From positions 1 through 10,764 of the forward strand of contig JANJWE010000057.1 in assembly GCA_024709705.1 (NCBI GenBank): 10,764 bases of DNA, in the 5' to 3' direction. A model generated the notes under the pieces. The model saw only the letters and a list, made by a program, of their open reading frames with translations, was not told the origin of the DNA and did not search any database. Source of the DNA: Flavobacterium sp. GTDB lineage: Bacteria > Bacteroidota > Bacteroidia > Flavobacteriales > Flavobacteriaceae. This document shows positions 7,007 through 10,764 of this stretch, one piece after another. A program made the position numbers and the translations under genes. How positions within the stretch are numbered: the stretch's first letter is position 1; each line of letters starts with the position of its first letter.

Positions 7007-9393
7007 AAAGAACAATTAAAAAAGTGGCAGTCATCGGTTCCGGAATTATGGGCTCAGGAATCGCTTGTCATTTTGCCAACATTGGTGTAGAAGTCCTTTT
7101 GTTAGACATCATTCCAAACGCATTAACGGAAGCGGAAGAAAAAAAAGGACTCACTTTAGAAAGTAAAGTAGTTCGCAACCGTATCGTAAATGAAAGTTTA
7201 ACGAATGCTCTAAAATCGAACCCCTCACCTATTTACAGTCAAAAATTCGCCAACCGAATCACTACCGGGAATACAACGGAAGATATGCCGAAAATTGCAA
7301 CTGTCGATTGGATTATCGAAGTAGTGGTAGAACGTTTAGACATCAAAAAACTCGTTTTCGAACAAGTGGATAAATACAGAAAACCGGGAACATTGGTTAC
7401 TTCCAATACATCTGGAATTCCGATTCAATTTATGAGCGAAGGTCGTTCCGATGATTTCCAACAGCATTTCTGCGGAACGCATTTCTTCAACCCAGCTCGT
7501 TATTTAAAATTATTTGAAATCATTCCGGGACCAAAAACAAGTCAATCCGTTTTAGATTTCTTAACCCATTACGGTTCACAATTTTTAGGAAAAACGTCGG
7601 TTGTTGCCAAAGATACTCCGGCCTTCATTGGAAACCGAATTGGAATTTTCGGAATCATGAGTCTATTTCACCAAGTGAAAGAAATGGGCTTAACCATTGA
7701 AGAAGTGGATAAATTAACCGGTCCGGTGATTGGTCGTCCAAAGTCGGCAACCTTTAGAACGGTAGATGTAGTAGGTTTAGACACTTTAGTTCATGTAGCC
7801 AACGGTATTTACCAAAACTGCCCGAATGACGAAGCTCACAACTTGTTCAAATTACCTTCTTTTATTGATAAAATGATGGAGAACAAATGGTTGGGAAGCA
7901 AAACCAAACAAGGATTTTATAAAAAAGTAGATAAGGATATTTTGTCGTTGGATTTGGATACGATGGAATATCGACCAAATAAAAAGGCATCATTTGCAAC
8001 ACTAGAATTAACCAAAACTATCGATAAACCAATTGATCGTTTCCGTGTTTTGGTGAAAGGAAAAGACAAAGCCGGTGATTTTTACCGCAAGAATTTTGCT
8101 GCAATGTTTGCCTATTGTTCAAACAGAATTCCTGAAATATCCGACGAATTATACAAAATTGATGATGCCATGAAAGCCGGTTTCGGTTGGGAAAATGGTC
8201 CGTTTGAAATTTGGGACAGCATCGGCGTAGCCAAAGGAATTGAAATGATGCGAGCTGAAGGTTATGAACCGGCTGCATGGGTGACTGAAATGGTAAAATC
8301 TGAAAATGCTTCTTTTTACACGGTTAAAAACGGTGCGACTTACTTTTACAACATTCCATCAAAATCACAAGAGAAAATTCCGGGTCAGGATGCGTTTATC
8401 ATCTTAGACAACATCCGAGAAAGTCAAAAAGTTTGGGGTAATGCAGATGCCACGATTCATCATTTGGGTGACGGAATTTTAAATTTAGAATTCCATTCCA
8501 AAATGAATACGATTGGTGGTGGTGTTTTACAAGGCATCAACAAAGCTATCGATTTAGCCGAAAAAGAATACAATGGTTTGGTTATCGGTAACCAAGGAGC
8601 AAATTTCTCAGTAGGAGCCAATATCGGAATGATTTTCATGATGGCTGTGGAACAAGAATATGACGAATTAAATATGGCCATCAAAATGTTCCAAGACACG
8701 ATGATGCGATGTCGCTACTCCTCTATTCCGGTTGTCGTTGCTCCTCATGGAATGACATTGGGTGGTGGTTGCGAAATGACCATGCATGCCGACAGAGTGG
8801 TTGCTGCTGCAGAAACCTACATTGGTTTAGTTGAGTTTGGAGTTGGAGTGATTCCCGGCGGAGGTGGTTCTAAAGAGATGACGCTTCGTGCCTCCGATTT
8901 ATTCCGTAAAAACGATGTAGAATTGAATGTGTTGCAAGAATATTTCTTAACTATTGGTATGGCAAAAGTTGCTACTTCAGCTTATGAAGCTTTTGATTTA
9001 GGTATTCTTCAAAAAGGTAAAGATATTGTGGTGGTAAATCGCGACAGACAAATTGCGGTAGCCAAACAAATTGCGTTGCAAATGGCAGAACAAGGGTACA
9101 CCCAACCGATTCAACGCAAAGACATTAAAGTGTTAGGAAAACAAGCGTTGGGAATGTTCTTAGTGGGAACCGACCAAATGCAAGCCGGAAAATACATTTC
9201 GGAACACGATAGAAAAATTGCGAACAAACTAGCTTATGTCATGGCAGGTGGTGATTTATCAGAACCAACATTGGTAAGTGAGCAGTATTTGTTGGATATC
9301 GAACGAGAAGCATTTTTATCGTTATGTACTGAACGCAAAACATTGGAAAGAATCCAATTTATGTTGACTAAAGGAAAACCGTTAAGAAATTAG
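7003..9393 (+). CDS. fadN: 3-Hydroxyacyl-CoA dehydrogenase/enoyl-CoA hydratase fusion, FadN type
   Basis: This is a bifunctional beta-oxidation enzyme: the hydratase part adds water to trans-2-enoyl-CoA and the dehydrogenase part oxidises L-3-hydroxyacyl-CoA with NAD+. The 796-residue chain has the dehydrogenase first. The NAD-binding Rossmann motif is GSGIMGSGIA (12-21) with Asp35 ending the second strand. The catalytic pair is His160 in GTHFFNPARY and Glu172 twelve residues later, as in classical HAD enzymes. The 3HCDH C-terminal domain begins near FIGNRIG (208-214), with a second helical repeat near 367-430. The crotonase domain covers roughly 484-690, with oxyanion-hole segment NFSVGANIG and both catalytic glutamates, Glu591 in GGGCE and Glu611 in VEFGVGVIPG, spaced 20 apart as in mitochondrial hydratase. 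This domain order is the reverse of E. coli FadB and matches Bacillus FadN in order and length. No convincing promoter lies in the 123 bp after marR, so cotranscription with marR is likely. Confidence 0.93.
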   Translation: MKRTIKKVAVIGSGIMGSGIACHFANIGVEVLLLDIIPNALTEAEEKKGLTLESKVVRNRIVNESLTNALKSNPSPIYSQKFANRITTGNTTEDMPKIATVDWIIEVVVERLDIKKLVFEQVDKYRKPGTLVTSNTSGIPIQFMSEGRSDDFQQHFCGTHFFNPARYLKLFEIIPGPKTSQSVLDFLTHYGSQFLGKTSVVAKDTPAFIGNRIGIFGIMSLFHQVKEMGLTIEEVDKLTGPVIGRPKSATFRTVDVVGLDTLVHVANGIYQNCPNDEAHNLFKLPSFIDKMMENKWLGSKTKQGFYKKVDKDILSLDLDTMEYRPNKKASFATLELTKTIDKPIDRFRVLVKGKDKAGDFYRKNFAAMFAYCSNRIPEISDELYKIDDAMKAGFGWENGPFEIWDSIGVAKGIEMMRAEGYEPAAWVTEMVKSENASFYTVKNGATYFYNIPSKSQEKIPGQDAFIILDNIRESQKVWGNADATIHHLGDGILNLEFHSKMNTIGGGVLQGINKAIDLAEKEYNGLVIGNQGANFSVGANIGMIFMMAVEQEYDELNMAIKMFQDTMMRCRYSSIPVVVAPHGMTLGGGCEMTMHADRVVAAAETYIGLVEFGVGVIPGGGGSKEMTLRASDLFRKNDVELNVLQEYFLTIGMAKVATSAYEAFDLGILQKGKDIVVVNRDRQIAVAKQIALQMAEQGYTQPIQRKDIKVLGKQALGMFLVGTDQMQAGKYISEHDRKIANKLAYVMAGGDLSEPTLVSEQYLLDIEREAFLSLCTERKTLERIQFMLTKGKPLRN

Positions 9394-9404
9394 ATAATAG
9401 AAAA

Positions 9405-9461
9405 AAGAAAATAGAATATAGATTTAACCGATAAAATCTATTCTTTATACTCTATTTTCTT
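9405..9461. repeat. Nested inverted repeat in the fadN-fadA spacer
   Basis: An outer 11-bp perfect inverted repeat (AAGAAAATAGA at 9405-9415, TCTATTTTCTT at 9451-9461) encloses an inner 8-bp one (ATAGATTT at 9418-9425, AAATCTAT at 9434-9441). Together they span most of the 88-bp gap. The stems are nearly all A-T and there is no T tract after the structure, so it is not a typical terminator. It might stabilise or process the mRNA between the two genes, or be a copy of a dispersed spacer repeat. Confidence 0.6.
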
Positions 9462-9481
9462 AACTCTTAAAAACAAAAAAC

Positions 9482-10663
9482 ATGAAAACAGCATATATAG
9501 TATCAGGATTTCGTACAGCAGTTGGTAAAGCACCAAAAGGAGTTTTTCGTTTCAAACGTCCTGACGAATTAGCAGCCGAAACAATTGAACATTTAATGGC
9601 TCAATTTCCCGATTTCGACAAAAAACGCATCGACGACGTAATGGTGGGCAATGCCATGCCTGAAGCGGAACAAGGGCTAAACGTAGGTCGTTTAATTTCT
9701 TTAATGGGATTAAAAGTAACTGATGTTCCGGGTGTAACGGTGAATCGTTATTGTGCTTCAGGTTTGGAAACGATTGGAATGGCAACTGCCAAAATACAAT
9801 CCGGAATGGCCGATTGCATCATCGCCGGTGGAGCCGAAAGCATGAGTTTTATTCCAATGGGTGGCTACAAACCTACTCCGGATTATTCCGTTGCGGCAAA
9901 TGGAAACGAAGATTACTACTGGGGAATGGGTTTGACAGCGGAAGCGGTGGCAAAACAATTCAACGTGTCACGTGAAGACCAAGATGAATTTGCTTATCAT
10001 TCCCACCAAAAAGCTTTAAAAGCTCAGGCAGAAGGAAAATTTGACAAACAAATCGTTCCGATTACCGTTGAACAGACATTTTTAAATGAAAACGGTAAAA
10101 AAGAAACCAAATCCTATACCGTTACCAAAGACGAAGGACCACGTGCGGACACCAATAAAGAAGCATTAAGCAAATTAAAACCTGTATTTGCTGCCGATGG
10201 TTCAGTTACAGCTGGAAATTCATCGCAAATGAGTGATGGTGCGGCTTTCGTATTAATCATGAGTGAAGAATTAGTCAACGAATTAGGCATCAAACCTATT
10301 GCCCGTTTAGTCAATTTCGCATCCGCCGGAGTGGAACCCAGAATCATGGGAATTGGTCCGGTAAAAGCCATTCCGAAAGCCTTAAAACAAGCCGGTTTAA
10401 CTTTGAATGATATTGATTTGATTGAGTTAAACGAAGCTTTTGCATCACAATCCTTAGCTGTAGTTCGAGAATTAGGTTTAAATCCTGACATCGTAAACGT
10501 AAATGGTGGTGCGATTGCATTGGGTCATCCACTGGGTTGTACAGGTGCAAAACTATCCGTTCAATTATTTGATGAAATGCGTTTGCGTGGCAGTAAATAC
10601 GGAATTGTAAGTATGTGTGTAGGAACCGGACAAGGAAGTGCGGGGATTTTTGAATTGCTTTAA
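9482..10663 (+). CDS. fadA: Acetyl-CoA C-acyltransferase (3-ketoacyl-CoA thiolase)
   Basis: This thiolase cleaves 3-ketoacyl-CoA with CoA to acetyl-CoA and a shortened acyl-CoA, the last step of each beta-oxidation round. The 393-residue length is standard for the family. The acyl-accepting cysteine is Cys91 in VNRYCASGLE. The NEAFA motif with Asn317 is present, as are His349 in GGAIALGHPLGCTGA and the second active-site cysteine Cys379 in CVGTGQG, so all catalytic positions are intact. It follows fadN by 88 bp on the same strand without a terminator or a recognisable promoter between them, which supports one transcript. Biosynthetic acetyl-CoA acetyltransferases share these motifs; the degradative assignment rests mainly on the fadN neighbour. 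The ATG at 9482 follows A-rich sequence typical of this phylum, and MKTAYIVSGFRTAVGK is a normal thiolase N-terminus. Confidence 0.93.
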   Translation: MKTAYIVSGFRTAVGKAPKGVFRFKRPDELAAETIEHLMAQFPDFDKKRIDDVMVGNAMPEAEQGLNVGRLISLMGLKVTDVPGVTVNRYCASGLETIGMATAKIQSGMADCIIAGGAESMSFIPMGGYKPTPDYSVAANGNEDYYWGMGLTAEAVAKQFNVSREDQDEFAYHSHQKALKAQAEGKFDKQIVPITVEQTFLNENGKKETKSYTVTKDEGPRADTNKEALSKLKPVFAADGSVTAGNSSQMSDGAAFVLIMSEELVNELGIKPIARLVNFASAGVEPRIMGIGPVKAIPKALKQAGLTLNDIDLIELNEAFASQSLAVVRELGLNPDIVNVNGGAIALGHPLGCTGAKLSVQLFDEMRLRGSKYGIVSMCVGTGQGSAGIFELL

Positions 10664-10682
10664 ATAAGATAGATTCCGCTTT

Positions 10683-10760
10683 TTGTCATTCCGACGAAGG
10701 AGGAATCTCATACTAATTGAGGAATAACGTGATGAGATTACTCCTTCGTCGGAATGACAA
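10683..10760. repeat. Long imperfect palindrome downstream of fadA, probable dispersed repeat
   Basis: Two 29-base arms (10683-10711 and 10732-10760) are complementary at 28 positions; the only mismatch is G10703 against A10740. The outer 20 bp are perfect and the loop is 20 nt. Each arm can also fold on itself: in the left arm ATTCC at 10688-10692 pairs with GGAAT at 10702-10706. The arms are more GC-rich than nearby spacer DNA. There is no ORF, and the sequence after the right arm is GATT rather than a T run, so it is not a standard intrinsic terminator. It resembles palindromic GTCATTCCGACGAAGG-type elements that I recall from flavobacterial spacers, which I cannot verify here. Confidence 0.75.
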
Positions 10761-10764
10761 GATT

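Noticed and set aside
9751..9975. A + strand open frame in another phase inside fadA
   Set aside because: It overlaps the thiolase region containing the Cys91 active site, and its translation is low-complexity Arg/Gly/Trp-rich sequence without family resemblance.

Overview
The window looks like chromosomal DNA from a member of the Bacteroidota, most likely Flavobacteriaceae. The support is AT-rich DNA, A-rich rather than Shine-Dalgarno-like sequence before start codons, Bacteroidota-type promoters (TTTG, about 19 nt, TAnnTTTG), and the protein families themselves. All supported genes are on the + strand and look intact, apart from the first, which is cut by the window edge. No phage, transposase, CRISPR, tRNA or rRNA signal was seen.

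Layout: (1) 1-592 is the 3' part of a DUF1579-type gene, probably a lipoprotein, closed by a clear intrinsic terminator. (2) 728-4390 is purL, the large single-chain FGAM synthase of purine synthesis, with its own promoter and terminator. (3) 4516-6294 is an AMP-forming long-chain acyl-CoA synthetase, again with its own promoter and terminator. (4) 6448-10663 is a fatty-acid beta-oxidation cluster: a MarR-family regulator, a FadN-type 3-hydroxyacyl-CoA dehydrogenase/enoyl-CoA hydratase fusion, and a FadA-type thiolase. (5) 10664-10764 is dominated by a long imperfect palindrome that looks like a dispersed repeat.

Functionally, the synthetase would activate fatty acids to acyl-CoA. FadN would hydrate enoyl-CoA and oxidise 3-hydroxyacyl-CoA, and FadA would cleave 3-ketoacyl-CoA to acetyl-CoA. 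The missing step, acyl-CoA dehydrogenase, is not in the window and would be expected just downstream by analogy with the Bacillus fadNAE operon. The MarR protein is the obvious candidate regulator, but that is inference from position.

I see no wholly new system. The less ordinary signals are non-coding or tiny: a palindrome in the marR promoter, a 21-codon lysine-rich ORF that overlaps the fadN start as ATGA, a nested inverted repeat between fadN and fadA, and the terminal palindromic element.
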